This document shows positions 23,079-34,350 of a stretch of DNA of 64,000 nucleotides, in pieces. Source of the DNA: Galeopsis tetrahit. Taxonomy: Eukaryota; Streptophyta; Magnoliopsida; Lamiales; Lamiaceae. The stretch covers positions 70,711,348 to 70,775,347 of the forward strand of contig OY776129.1 of assembly GCA_963675135.1 (NCBI GenBank), in the 5' to 3' direction. How positions within the stretch are numbered: the stretch's first letter is position 1; each line of letters starts with the position of its first letter. The notes under the pieces were generated by a model. The model was not told where the DNA came from, did not search any database, and was given only the letters and a program-made list of their open reading frames with translations. The position numbers were made by a program, and so were the translations under genes.

Positions 23079-26000
23079 TCAACGAGTCAACGCCCGAATG
23101 CCCGACACTAAATCCTCTAAGTTGATAGAAAGCAAAGAATCTGTATCTATACAATCAAAATCGATCCTAAGGTCCAAATTCTCCCGAGCATTTACTAGCA
23201 TCGGTTCTATTAAACCTCCATTCATCTCCTTTCGTTGTTTTTCAGTGGTTTCTCGTTCTATCAATGAAGCAATAGCCTCTACACTGCACGAAGGATGCAA
23301 CTTAAATCCATACAATAGGCTATCTTCAGCTTGATTAGACATTTTAAGCAGAAGAATCTTGGCGAGATCTTCAGAACTAAAGTCATCAAATTGGAAAAAC
23401 TTTGTTACTCGTCTACAGAAGCCTTCGTTTGAAGTTATTACTCTTTTCATTGGTTCGCTATACCCTGCAAATATTACAACTATTTTCCCACTGTCCATCA
23501 CAGACATTATCTCCTCTAATGCTTCTAAACCGTAATCTTTATCATCTGACTTTTGCATTGGTATTAGTCGGTATGCTTCGTCCACAAACAAAATGCCCCC
23601 CTCGGCTTCTTGTATCTGCATAATTATATGTTAAGAAAGTGAGAATATTGGCTTTATACACAGGCATTAAGCATCTAAAGGCCCTTAAAGTATCAACTTT
23701 TATTTTGAAAGATCCCAAGTATTTAAACATGAATTTACGAGATCCTTTTGTGACATTCCGTTAAAGCTTTTTTCATTAACTAAAATTGAATTGACCTACA
23801 AATTAATAAAAAAAACCTTTGACGAAATGTTGAAAAAGCACCTGGTGAAATCATATTTGAAATAGACTTTTAAAATAAATATACTTAAAGGACATTTTAA
23901 AAAACATGTGAATACTCTAGGGACCTTTAAATGCATTATTCCCTGCGCAATACAAATAATACGAAGTTCGAATGTACAAATTAAAGACTTACCTTTCTTC
24001 TTGTCTTAGGTCCAGTATGACCAACAAATTCTCCAACCAAATCAGTTCTCTGCACTTCTGTTACCTTATCTGTTGGAAGTATTCCCACCATGTGCAGTAG
24101 TTTTCCAAGAACCCGAGCTACCATAGTTTTACCTGTAAAAGTATATCAACAAGACCAAGGTAAGATTAAGAAAACTTACTACTCTTATTGACCTAATACA
24201 ACTCTATAATTTCATCAAATACATAACACTAACATGTTAACTAATGCGGGAGAGCCACATTCAAAACACATACGCATAGGATATAAATTTTCTGTTTTAA
24301 GCAAAAGTCACACCAAAACCTAATCAACATTTGGATTTGAGTTTGTGGATGGTTGTTTTTTCCTAATCTATTTTCCGTGGAAAATTTTCAAATTAACATA
24401 TGTACATGCTTGATTCATTCATAATTTTTTTGAATTTTTGAACAAAATTATTGGATTAAGCTAGTCCTCAAAAGTCTTTGAAAATACCTGTTCCGGGATT
24501 TCCAAGAAAGGCCATATGAGGTGATCTTCTGGCTCCAACTTTAAGCCCAAGGGAACGTCGCCTCTCATCCAAGAGCATCCCCTTTGCCCACTTTCGAAGT
24601 TGTAACTTGAGCGCATGCAAGCCCACAATATTCGATAATTCATTCTCAAGTGTGTCCATCTTGGCTTTGGTCTCACTGCATGCTTCGATGGCTTTCCGTT
24701 TTCGTTGCTCTTCTAGATGCCGGAGGAGGAGATCCCGTAATTTGTCAGTACCTGGGCCTTGTGACAGATGATTCAAAGGAGTCATTCCCTCCTGAATTCA
24801 GATTGTTTACAATGAACATCAGCCAAAAGTATATGACAGGGAGAAAGGGAATACTAAAAAGAAGGATAATTTGCATAAGAAATCACGATTTTTTCACGAT
24901 TTTTTACATCATGTGTTTTTAAAATTTGCATTTAATACAGACTTTCAGAATTTTCCAATTCTATTACTCCTATATGACTATTTTCCGGAAATTTATGCTG
25001 ACCTTCTAATTTGTTTGCAATTTCATAAACTGCCACGTCGACAGGACTTGCCGGAAAATAGTCATGTGATAGAATTGCAATAATTTGAAAGAACGTGTAT
25101 CAAAAATGCAATTTTAAAAAAAATATGTTGTCATTTAAAAAATGTGAAAAGGTTGTGATTTATTTTGCAATTAATAGTAAAAAGAAGGCATACATTGTCT
25201 TCAGCACTGCAATCAGCATTATACTCTAGCAGGGTATTAACAGTTGAGCAGTCTTCAGATCGAAGTGAGTGCCAGACAGCAAGGTGTAAAGGAGTCATCC
25301 CATTCTGCTTGAGAGATCCACACAAATGCATCGAGGTCAGAAAATATTTAGGCAAACCTAAATTTGAAAGAGACAAGAAACTGAAGAAGCCCAATAACTC
25401 ACATTTGCTTTGGCCTCAATAAAAGCACCATGAGCTAAAAGCAACTTTGCAGATTCATTACACCCATTCTTTGCTGCCATATGCAACGGAGTTTCTCCAT
25501 ACTGCCAATGAATAAAATGAAAGGTTCACAATGTGATCTGCTGAGATTTTGTCATCTTGAAAAAATTTAAAAGAGAATACTGATTATTAAAAACAGTAAA
25601 CTTCAGCATACCATGTTTTTGGCCTCCAATTCCACTTTCTCAGGTCCTCGCCAATCAAGAAGAAGCTTCACAATCTCAATGCTATCGTAACCAGCAGAAA
25701 CATGAAGGGGTGTCTGTACCATCTAATATATGCAACAAAAATTGGAAAAAAAAAATACTCAGAATTAAATAACAAAGGTGGTGATCTCCTTCCGTTTGAA
25801 AGATGAAACAGAGGTAGCATTTCATCCAGATAAAATTTGAGATTGAGCATTTCACATGTGGTTGGCCTTTGAATTATGTAGCTTCATCTATGATCATATA
25901 TACTTTGGCTGCAATCCTCAAAGTTTCAGCTCAATGATAGGCCATGATTTTTTTTCTTTTCCCGGAGTTAAAAAGTGCAGTTTACTCGCAGAGGAACGTA

Positions 26001-26693
26001 ACCATATTACAGTACATCAAATCATTATCTCCACACTAAAAGCCTTTTTGTTTCTTCGTAGTGAATATACTTCGTAAGGGGTGTATAAAGAAATCCTTAT
26101 CATAAGTAAGAGAGATAACATGGAGTTACTTATCCAATTATGTTTAAATCAAGATCATAAATGGTTGGAGAAAACTAGTTGGGGAAGAAACATCAACATT
26201 CAAAACGTTAACACATCGACTATCACTACCTGAAAAGCAAATCGCTAAATGCACTTGAGCTACAAAAAAATTTCCTTAAAAAACCAAGACAATCTTTATT
26301 CCCCAAATTAACGAGTAACCGTTATCCCCATCATTCCGAAGCAGTGAAAATAAGAAAATATTATGCATCCTAAGTTGTAACCCTAACTATCATCTAAAAG
26401 GGGAACAACTAGATTCCAAGATTCGGCATAATTTAGCTGTAATTGGCATACATAGCATCAAATCGACTAGAGCAGATTCAGGAAATGATAAATTTATCAA
26501 AATAAGAAAGTAAGAGAACATTCCTGAAATGAGAGGCATTTGCGAGAGAAGTAAGGGATCTTACAACAGGATTGCGCTCATTAAGAAGAGACGGGTTGTC
26601 GCGAAGCAGCCTCTGGAAGGCATTGATATCTCCAAGCTGCGCAAAGCCATGGATTGTGGTGGGTTTTGAAGGTCTGGTCTTCCGATCCTTCAT
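23079..26693 (-). CDS. Ankyrin-repeat AAA+ ATPase, CbbX-like
   Basis: Seven exons on the minus strand: 26693-26565, 25722-25612, 25501-25403, 25304-25194, 24791-24488, 24132-23993 and 23615-23079. They sum to 1431 bp (476 residues) with consistent phases. About four ankyrin repeats (TPLHVSAGYDS, TPLHMAAKNG, TPLHLAVWHS, TPLNHL) occupy residues 10-165, nearly one exon per repeat. A short charged linker leads to an AAA+ domain with Walker A GNPGTGKT (247-254), Walker B ILFVDEA (Asp310, Glu311) and a later FAGY motif. The AAA part resembles CbbX, the red-type Rubisco activase, but green plants have a different Rubisco and activase, so that job is unlikely. Arabidopsis has a matching gene (At3g24530 type). 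The substrate is unknown. The ATG at 26693 opens exon 1; I see no clear transit peptide. Confidence 0.93.
23660..23945. repeat. Foldback repeat in intron 6 of the ankyrin-AAA gene
   Basis: Left blocks GCATCTAAAGGCCC and AAGTATCAAC recur inverted on the right as GGGACCTTTAAATGCATTAT and GTGAATACTCTAG. The centre is AT-rich and has no frame. It is probably an old MITE, and no target duplication was recognised. Confidence 0.45.
24945..25090. repeat. MITE-like foldback in intron 4 of the ankyrin-AAA gene
   Basis: Inverted blocks TGACTATTTTCCGGAAATT (left) and TGCCGGAAAATAGTCATGTG (right) enclose ATGCTGACC, TTTGCAATTTC and GTCGACAGGAC. This is the same order of blocks as at 19060-19262 in NYC1. 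The copy may extend outward on both sides. Confidence 0.6.
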
Positions 26694-27913
26694 ATTCAGG
26701 ATCTAAATGAAATCCTTTCTGGGTTTACAATAAAAAAGGGGAGTTGAGATTGAGGAGAAGAAGAAGAAATTGAAGAAATGGAAAGAGGGATTGTGGTTTT
26801 TGATGGAAAAGATATAATTGAGTCAAAATTTAGTCGCGCGGCACAGGTTGTGCCAGCTTGGACAGCCATCGTTGCCAACAGATTTAAGCTGTCAGACACT
26901 AATCAACAGCTTTTTATTTTTAATCCTTATTTTACTTCATTTTCTTGTCTTAATTAGAATTACATTATTATTATTATTATTTGCTTCTTCCAGTACAAGA
27001 AATCTTAATAGTCATCTGGAAAATTTCTTTTAATAAGGTTCCGAAGAATAAAAATAAATGAATGAGTTGTTTATTGGGAAATTTTTGACGGTTTTTGAAA
27101 ATATTATTGCGGATTGTAATTATTACATATTCCCTCGTTTTATAAAATTAGTCATTTACATATAAAAAGATTAAAATGTCAACTTACCAATAAAGGGAGA
27201 TTTTGCGGTAAAAATAGTAAAAACAATAAAAAATTTAAAATAAAATTTAAGACCAAAATAGACAAATTTTATGAAAGAGTATATTTCTAATAATAATATT
27301 ATTGATTTTATTTCTATTACTAATATACATATATATAATAATATTAGTAATTTCTGTAATTAGAGTATATTTTTAATAATAATATTGATTTTTATTTTTA
27401 TTAATATTATTATATTTGAATTACTATTATTAATAAAATATTTAATGGATTATTTTTAAGTTTTAGGTGAATATTAAAAAAAAATTTGAATTATTTAATA
27501 TTAAAATTTAGATATTTTATATTTTAAACTAATTTATAATTAGATGAGACGACACAGATTTAAGAGATTATTGACTACTAGATCATACCTTTTGAGATTT
27601 AAAGCAACACACTCCCTTTGAATTTTTAGCTGGCGAGTTAATGGCAACCCACTCCCAAATAAGAATTGAATTTCCTCTTTTGCCCTTTCATTTTCATTTA
27701 GTTGGTAATTACTATATTTTTCATATTTTATTTAATTGTAGGAAAAGAGGAGGAAAAGGCCAACCCGTACAAGCTTCTGTCAAGGCAAAAGTCCCCTTCT
27801 CTCCCTATTCCTATTCCTCCCTTCTGCAAACGTCTGCCGCCTTCGCCGCATATCTTTAAGTGGCGCAGATCGAAGCTACGGAGGTTGAGCGACTCAAGGT
27901 TATTCATTAAGGC
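26694..27913. other. Upstream region of the ankyrin-AAA gene and AT-rich spacer
   Basis: The first few hundred bases are the leader and promoter of the minus-strand gene. The rest (about 27050-27560) is very AT-rich, rich in TAATAATATT. A plus-strand open stretch at about 27742-27910 follows a possible acceptor (TTGTAG) and encodes Pro/Ser- and Lys/Arg-rich residues such as SLPIPIPPFCKRLPPSPHIF. It could be an exon of an unknown or broken gene, but I recognise no family. Confidence 0.35.
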
Positions 27914-28722
27914 CTTCATTCTGAAATGTTTGTCTTTGTATTTGAATTAGAATTAAATTATTAGGTTTATTTACCGATTTGTGCAGATCGGCCGGAAAAA
28001 TCGGCCAAATACTTCACTTGGAGAAGAAATCCGATGACCGGCGATATATTTTCGAAAAGGCAGGGAAGAAATCCGATGATCGACTATATATCTTCGAAAA
28101 GGCTCGTCAATAGATAAGAAAGGAATATCATTTTTTTAAGTTGTATTTACCCTCCCCTCCGTCGCCGGCTGCCAACGAGTTGCGAGCAATTAAAAAAAAA
28201 ATAGAAATCTCGTCGTCGGGTGCAACTGCTGCCCATTCGCCGCCGTCAAGTTCGTACCGCCTCGCTGCCATAGGAGAAGAAAACGTCGTACCGCCTCGCT
28301 GCCATAGGAGAAGAAAAACGCAGCTTCTGCCATAGGAGAGGAAAACGCAGCTTTTAGGGAGGAAGAGAAGAATTGGATCTGAAAAGAGGGGTGCCTAATT
28401 TTAGTTGGTTAATGCGGATAGGAATTAGGTCATTTATTGGACATTTCACATTTAGGCCTTATATTTAGATAAGTTCAATAACACATAATATTATGTACTT
28501 AATATTTAATTTATATAAATTTAATTTGAATTAATTTAAGTTTAGTACAATATTTAAATTTAATTTAGGATTTAGGATTTTACATGTTATTTAATATTTA
28601 AATTCAAAATTTTCCATTATTATTATTTGGAAAAAAATTCAAAAAAATACACTATGTGTTCAAATATTCATATTTTGTGTTCAAATTTTAATTTCAAAAT
28701 CAATTAAAATTTTTATTAAGTT
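27914..28722 (+). repeat. Left arm of a long inverted repeat
   Basis: Read in reverse, this arm matches 33640-34350 and then 38208-38273 almost base for base, with only scattered single differences over several hundred bases. Bases 27980-28006 have no partner: their place on the right is taken by the mitochondrial-type insert. The arm contains two tandem coding-like units (28021-28110, each with KKSDDR then YIFEKA, closed by a stop) and tandem GCTGCCATAGGAGAAGAAAA units (28264-28345). Its origin may be a transposon that picked up gene pieces. Confidence 0.8.
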
Positions 28723-28777
28723 AAATTGAAAATTAAATATTAAATAAGTTACTAAAACTTAAATTGAGATTGGCTTT

Positions 28778-30575
28778 TGTGATACCCGGGCTTCTCACTA
28801 CTCATTGACCAATATAATTCATGCATTACGTCTATTTTATATTATTTATGTGCTACTTGTGATATTGCATCATTTTATCTTGCATTTAAATAACTTTTAA
28901 ATATTGAGTGATTTATACGTATTTACGTACATGATTAGTGATGATATAACTCTATTATAATTTATTTGGGACTCATATTAGAGTTTAAGTGTATTAGTAA
29001 GTAATGCCATTATCTAGAATAGTAAATACTAAACAATTCTAACTAATTGATTGTTATTATATATATATATATATATCTTATTTATATAATAAAATGGACG
29101 TGGCCTTTAAACAGTTAGTTGTTAGCTAGAAATATATACACACCCTACAACATTTGTAATATTTTAATAATAGTAAATTATCTTAATAGTGGGTAAATAG
29201 AAAGCTTCCTATGTAAGCTATTGAGTGAGGCGGTAATTATGTTAGTGGGTTACGAACACACATATCCCAATTCTTTTCAATTCAATCCAGAAAATACATA
29301 TACTTGCGGCTTGGGTGTTAGACGAAGAAAAACAACACACACAAATAATAAAAAGAAGAGGAATTAGAAGCTTAGCAGATTGGATATTTGACGGTGATAA
29401 AGGGGTTTAAGGGTTCGAGTCATTGTTGTCTGTGTCACTCGAGGTAAGTAGAAATTCGTTTGCAACTACAGTGCATAAACATAGTACTTTATGGATTAAT
29501 TGCTTTGATTAGTCGTATATGAATTTTATGAGACTGGATAGTTGATTGATAATACGTGAATAGTTTATGTGAATTATGAGATTGAATGGTGATTTTGTGA
29601 TTATTTTGAGTCGAACCTGGTCGATTGTTTTGGGTAATGTACCTGTGAGTTGAACAAGTGAGTTCAATCATATTGCGAAATGAATCAGTGCGTTCAATAA
29701 TAATAGTGAAATTTGTTAGTGAGTTTAACGATATATGAAGTTCATAAGATATTATGTGTTTGCATTGTATCAAGTATAGCATTATAAATCGTAAATGAAA
29801 TGAATGGCCTCCGGGCAAGATGCTCAATAGAGCTCCGGGCAAGATGGTCATTAAATGAAATGAATGGCCTCCGGGCAAGATGCTCACTAGAGCTCCGGGT
29901 AAGATGGTCATTGAATGAATTGGCCTCCGGGTAAGATGGTCATTGAATGAATTGGCCTCCGGGTAAGATGGTCATTAGATCTCCGGGTAAGACGGTCAAT
30001 GTACAAGTAAAATGGTCTCCGAGCAAGATATATAACTATAGACCTTCGGGTCTAGATAAATGTATACGTTGTTTATAAAGATAAATAAAAATAAATAAGA
30101 CAGTGATTTTGAATGGACATTTATTGTTATGCATAATTTTTACTTACTGAGATTTATCTCACATAGATAGTTTATGCATTGTAGGTAACTTTGATAATCT
30201 GCGATTCTATGGACCTACTGGACAAGCTGTGGAGCCCCTACAGGATTTTGAGTGGCTGTGTACATAGATGACGACCTGTTGGGCAGGATTATGACTTGTT
30301 TAAATCTGTTATAGGTTGTGTTCCTTTTGCATATGTATAGTATTGTATAATCTAGTATGTATCAGTTTGTTAACTTGGAGATTTATGTCCGTTTTGGGTT
30401 TTGGAACATTGTATATATGAATGTGAATAGGTTATTTTGAGTTTGAGATAATGTTATATATGTTATAATGAAAGATGTTATATATGTTATAATGAAAGGG
30501 GGTTATCAACAAGTTTAGATGTTGTATTACATTTAAAGTTGTAATATATTTATTTTAGTAATTGGGGTCGTGTCA
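28778..30575 (+). mobile_element. Solo LTR of a Ty3/gypsy-type retrotransposon
   Basis: The segment begins TGTGATACCCGGG and ends GGGGTCGTGTCA, with TG at the start and CA at the end. It is flanked by a perfect 5-bp direct repeat GCTTT (28773-28777 and 30576-30580). At 1798 bp it has no gag-pol frame and no second LTR, so it is a solo LTR left by recombination between two LTRs. The TTACTTACTGAG...CTCACATAG stretch near 30142-30168 is typical of gypsy LTRs in plants (recalled knowledge). It sits just inside the left inverted arm. Confidence 0.88.
29803..30003. repeat. Minisatellite within the solo LTR
   Basis: Eight or so units built on CTCCGGGCAAGATGGTCA, alternating with AATGAATTGGC or ATTAGA spacers. 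Later units carry GGGTAAGATGG instead of GGGCAAGATGG. Unit lengths vary. Such tandem blocks are common inside plant gypsy LTRs. Confidence 0.8.
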
Positions 30576-30580
30576 GCTTT

Positions 30581-31856
30581 GAATATATAAAATGAATTAA
30601 AATATTAAATAAGTTACTAAACTTAAAATTGTATATAAAGTAGTATACAAGACAACCTTAAATTGCATATAAGCTACATTTGATTAAAAAAGAAAAGTAC
30701 GAATATGAAAGAAAAAGTTTGTGCTAAATTTGATAATAAAATGAAAAGTTAACTTTTAAAATATTTGAACATCGAGGGTTGTAAGATTGAACACGAAGAT
30801 AAAATATTTGAACACTACGGGTGGTAAGGTTGAACACTAACATAATTATTGAATTATACTACAAAATAAAACATTAAAGTTGAACCCTAAGATTGATATC
30901 TAGAGCAATGACATAAAAATACACCTATAGAGATTGAAATGACATAAAAATACACCACAAGCTATAGAGATTGAAAATGAGAATTATGTTAGCAATGGTG
31001 TAAACCAGGTATATACTATATACCTGTGTGTCTATGTTGTAGTTATTGATTAGGTAAAATATATCTGACAATGGTTATGATATATGATTGTACATTTCCA
31101 CCTATCTTAGTAATTTAGATGCATGGTGTGTATTGTTTTTTTGTTTTACTTACGTAATTAAGCTAGTGAATTACATCTTTCAGTATAGGATTTGAGAATT
31201 ATTCAGCATTTCTAAACCTTTCTTTATCTGAAGTTGAATTCTTTTGCTACAGCACTTTGTGAAAATATATGGAGATCGTTTGCTACAAATCATTGAGCAA
31301 AAACATATGGAGATCGTTTGCTACAAATCATTGAGCATCTAACCAAGAGGGGTGGGTTTTCATTAGAAAGTGAAAACATATGGAGATCGTTTGCTACAAA
31401 TTATTGAGCATCTAACCAAGAGGAGTGGATTTTCATTAGAAAGGGAGCCATGCAGAAGCTCCAATAACTATTCACAAGAACAAGACTGATCTTGAAAGAG
31501 ATTTGGGGGCCTCGTTGAGGAAAGAGACCTGATCTTGAAGATGAAGTTCGTCGATTAAATCGACCTCTCCGGTGGCATAAAAAGGGTATTTTGACTTTAC
31601 AGTTTTTTCCTCTCAATCTCAATGGACTGCGTGTTATCTTCTGTAATCCTTTTTAATCTTATCCACCAGTGTTGTTGAATTTGCGTAAAAACGTATCAGA
31701 CATTCAATTTTAGTAAAATTTCAAATACTTTATCTATATTTATAATTATTGTTATTGATCTTGTGGATAACAAATTATAGTTGTAATTTGTAAAAAAAAA
31801 AAAATTATGTTTTGTCTTTCAAGATTCTTGTGGGCTGTGGAGGAGAGTATCCTGAT
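30581..31856. other. Core of the inverted-repeat block, noncoding
   Basis: AT-rich sequence without a credible gene. It includes three copies of a unit starting ATATGGAGATCGTTTGCTAC (about 31267, 31305 and 31379), the last two with a longer shared tail ending in a TTTTCATTAGAAAG block. The 8-bp target ATCCTGAT at 31849-31856 marks the next element. Confidence 0.5.
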
Positions 31857-32442
31857 TAGAGCTGGCAAATCGGGCCGCCCGGCACAGCCCAGCCTAGCCC
31901 ATTGGGCCAAGCGATGTTCGTGGGCTGGGTCGGACCGGCCCCTGAATTATTCGGGCCTATAAAATTTGAGTCCAACCTAGCCCACCCTAGTCCGCTGGGC
32001 TAGCGGGCCGGCCCAACCCATGAAATATTTTTTAAAAAAATAATATTTTTAGCAAAAATTATAATTAAAAATATATATTATTAATGTATTAATTATACAT
32101 AATTCATAAACGGTCATAAAGTATAACATTACACTATATAAATAATTAATAAGTTCAAATTTCAAAGTCAAAATAAAATAAAAAATACAATAATATTTAA
32201 AAATAATGTACTTTACTTATTTTAATTATTTATTTGTATAAAGAAAAAAATTAATCGGGCCAAATGGGCTGCCCATGGGCCGGCGGACCAAATTCAACTT
32301 AGCCCATTAGGCCCGTCGGGCCCATCGGGTCGGGCAAAATAGGCCTAGTTTTATATGGGCCTCTAATTTTAGAGCCCAGTCCATACTAGGTTTCGGGTTG
32401 GCCGGGCCGGCCCATCGGGTCGGGCCCAAATTGCCGGCTCTA
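31857..32442. mobile_element. Non-autonomous hAT element with perfect 8-bp TSD
   Basis: The ends TAGAGCTGGCAAATCGGGCC (left) and GGCCCAAATTGCCGGCTCTA-like sequence (right) are inverted. The flanking direct repeat is ATCCTGAT on both sides (31849-31856 and 32443-32450). It is 586 bp, with GC-rich GGGCCGGCCC-type ends and an AT-rich core, and no transposase. Confidence 0.9.
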
Positions 32443-32713
32443 ATCCTGATCTTGCTTGCTTAGGTGTTACCTTTTTCTTTTTCTTTCTTGTGTGGGCGTT
32501 TTAAGATTTTGATTTGCAGATGTGTTACTTTTTCTTTGTGTGGGCGTTTTAAGATTTTCTGATTGCAACGTATGTATTTTGTTTAAATTTATGCAATCGT
32601 CTTATTGACTTACAACTATCTTTTTAGCGGTAAAGCCTCTTCTTACACATCAACCTTAAATCTAAATTGAGTTTGAATATTATATAAGTTATTAAACTTA
32701 GTGGTAATACATA

Positions 32714-32946
32714 TTCCCTCTGTCCGCCTATAAGCTTCACGTTACTTTTTGGCACATAGATTAAAAAAAATGATTAAATAATAGATATAATACAAGTGAT
32801 GTGATTGAGAGAGGAGAGAGATAGAGAGAAAAAGTAAGATATAAAGTGAAGTGTAAGAAAAAGTACTTACCAAAAAAGGTATGGGAAGCTTATAGACGGA
32901 CGGACCAAAATGGTAAAATGAGAAACTTATAGGCGGACGGAGGGAG
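32714..32946. mobile_element. Stowaway/Mariner-like MITE, first copy
   Basis: The ends TTCCCTCTGTCCGCC (left) and GGCGGACGGAGGGAG (right) are inverted, with TA on both sides (32712-32713 and 32947-32948). The length is 233 bp. The CTCCGTCC end is typical of plant Stowaway/Mariner MITEs. Confidence 0.82.
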
Positions 32947-33020
32947 TATAAGATACCAAACATAAACCTTAAATCTAAATTGAGTTTGAATATTATATAA
33001 GTTATTAATCTTCAATGGTA

Positions 33021-33234
33021 CTTCCTCCGTCCCAAGGAAAGCTACCCAACTTTTCTTTTTCGTCCGTCCCAGAGAAAGCTACCCATTCCATTTTTTATAA
33101 CTATTCCTCCTCACATTTCATTATATTTTTCTCTCTCTCATTCACATCACCTCTTATACATCTACTTATTATATTGATACTTCTTAACCTCCGTGCCCGG
33201 AGTTCATGTGTAGCTTTCCCTGGAACGGAGGGAG
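33021..33234. mobile_element. Stowaway/Mariner-like MITE, second family
   Basis: The ends CTTCCTCCGTCCCA and GGAACGGAGGGAG are inverted, with TA on both sides (33019-33020 and 33235-33236). The length is 214 bp. Internal sequence differs from the 32714 copy, so it is another subfamily rather than a duplicate. Confidence 0.82.
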
Positions 33235-33639
33235 TACTACGTATAAAATATCAAACATAAACCTTAAATCTAAATTGAGTTTGAATATTATATAAGTTAC
33301 ATAAATCTTAAATTTAAATTGAGTTTTTTTTAATATTTCATAAGTTAATAAAACTTAAATTGAAAATTGAATATTAAATAAGTTACTAAAACTTAAATTG
33401 AAATTGAGTGTGAATATTATATATGGGTCAATATTTGAACATTCTTATATTGCATAACGTACGAAAATAAAATAATTTTTTTATTAAATTTAAATATATA
33501 AAATGACTAGACATCAATTTTAAATCTAAATTGAGTTTGAATATTACATAAATTATTAAACTTAAATGATATATAAGATAGCGTTTGAATATTAAATAAG
33601 TTACCAAAACATAAATTGAAAATGGAATATTACGTAAGT

Positions 33640-34350
33640 TAATAAAAATTTTAATTGATTTTGAAATTAAAATTTGAACCCAAAATATGAATATTTGAAC
33701 ACATAGTGTATTTTTTTGAAATTTTTTCCAAATAATAATAATGGAAAATTTTGAATTTAAATATTAAATAACATGTAAAATCCTAAATCCTAAATTAAAT
33801 TTAAATATTAAAAACTTAAATTAATTCAAATTAAATTTATATAAATTAAATATTAAGTACATAATATTATGTGTTATTGAACTTATCTAAATATAAGGCC
33901 CAAATGTGAAATGTCCAATAAATGACCTAATTCCTATCCGCATTAACCAACTAAAATTAGGCACCCCTCTTTTCAGATCCAATTCTTCTCTTCCTCCCTA
34001 AAAGCTGCGTTTTCCTCTCCTATGGCAGAAGCTGCGTTTTTCTTCTCCTATGGCAGCGAGGCGGTACGGCGTTTTCTTCTCCTATGGCAGCGAGGCGGTA
34101 CGAACTTGACGGCGGCGAATGGGCAGCAGTTGCACCCGACGACGAGATTTCTATTTTTTTTTTTTAATTGCTCGCAACTCGTTGGCAGCCGGCGACGGAG
34201 GGGAGGGTAAATACAACTTAAAAAAATGATATTCCTTTCTTATCTATTGACGAGCCTTTTCGAAGATATATAGTCGATCATCGGATTTCTTCCCTGCCTT
34301 TTCGAAAATATATCGCCGGTCATCGGATTTCTTCTCCAAGTGAAGTATTT
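33640..34350 (-). repeat. Right arm of the long inverted repeat, inner part
   Basis: This is the reverse complement of 28007-28722, with very few differences. The block of CTCCTATGGCAG units differs from the left copy at a single base. The match stops abruptly at 34350 (GAAGTATTT), where the mitochondrial-type insert begins, and resumes at 38208. Confidence 0.82.

Larger units (their letters stand above)
32646..33620. repeat. Degenerate tandem repeat, unit about 75 bp
   Basis: The phrase CTAAATTGAGTTTGAATATT recurs near 32662, 32977, 33273 and 33525, with weaker copies between 33310 and 33420. If the two MITEs are taken out, the first units are about 75 bp apart, each ending in a CAAACATAAACC block. 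Confidence 0.65.

Noticed and set aside
29489..29911. 140-codon minus-strand frame over the minisatellite
   Set aside because: Its repeats (TILPGA, SILPGGHS) are simply the translated DNA repeat within the solo LTR.
29803..30003. Regularly spaced repeats as a CRISPR-like array
   Set aside because: The units are diverged, of uneven spacing, with repeated spacers, and lie inside a solo LTR of a plant genome.
28778..30575. Full-length LTR retrotransposon
   Set aside because: There is no second LTR and no gag or pol sequence, and the direct 5-bp duplication flanks a single LTR.
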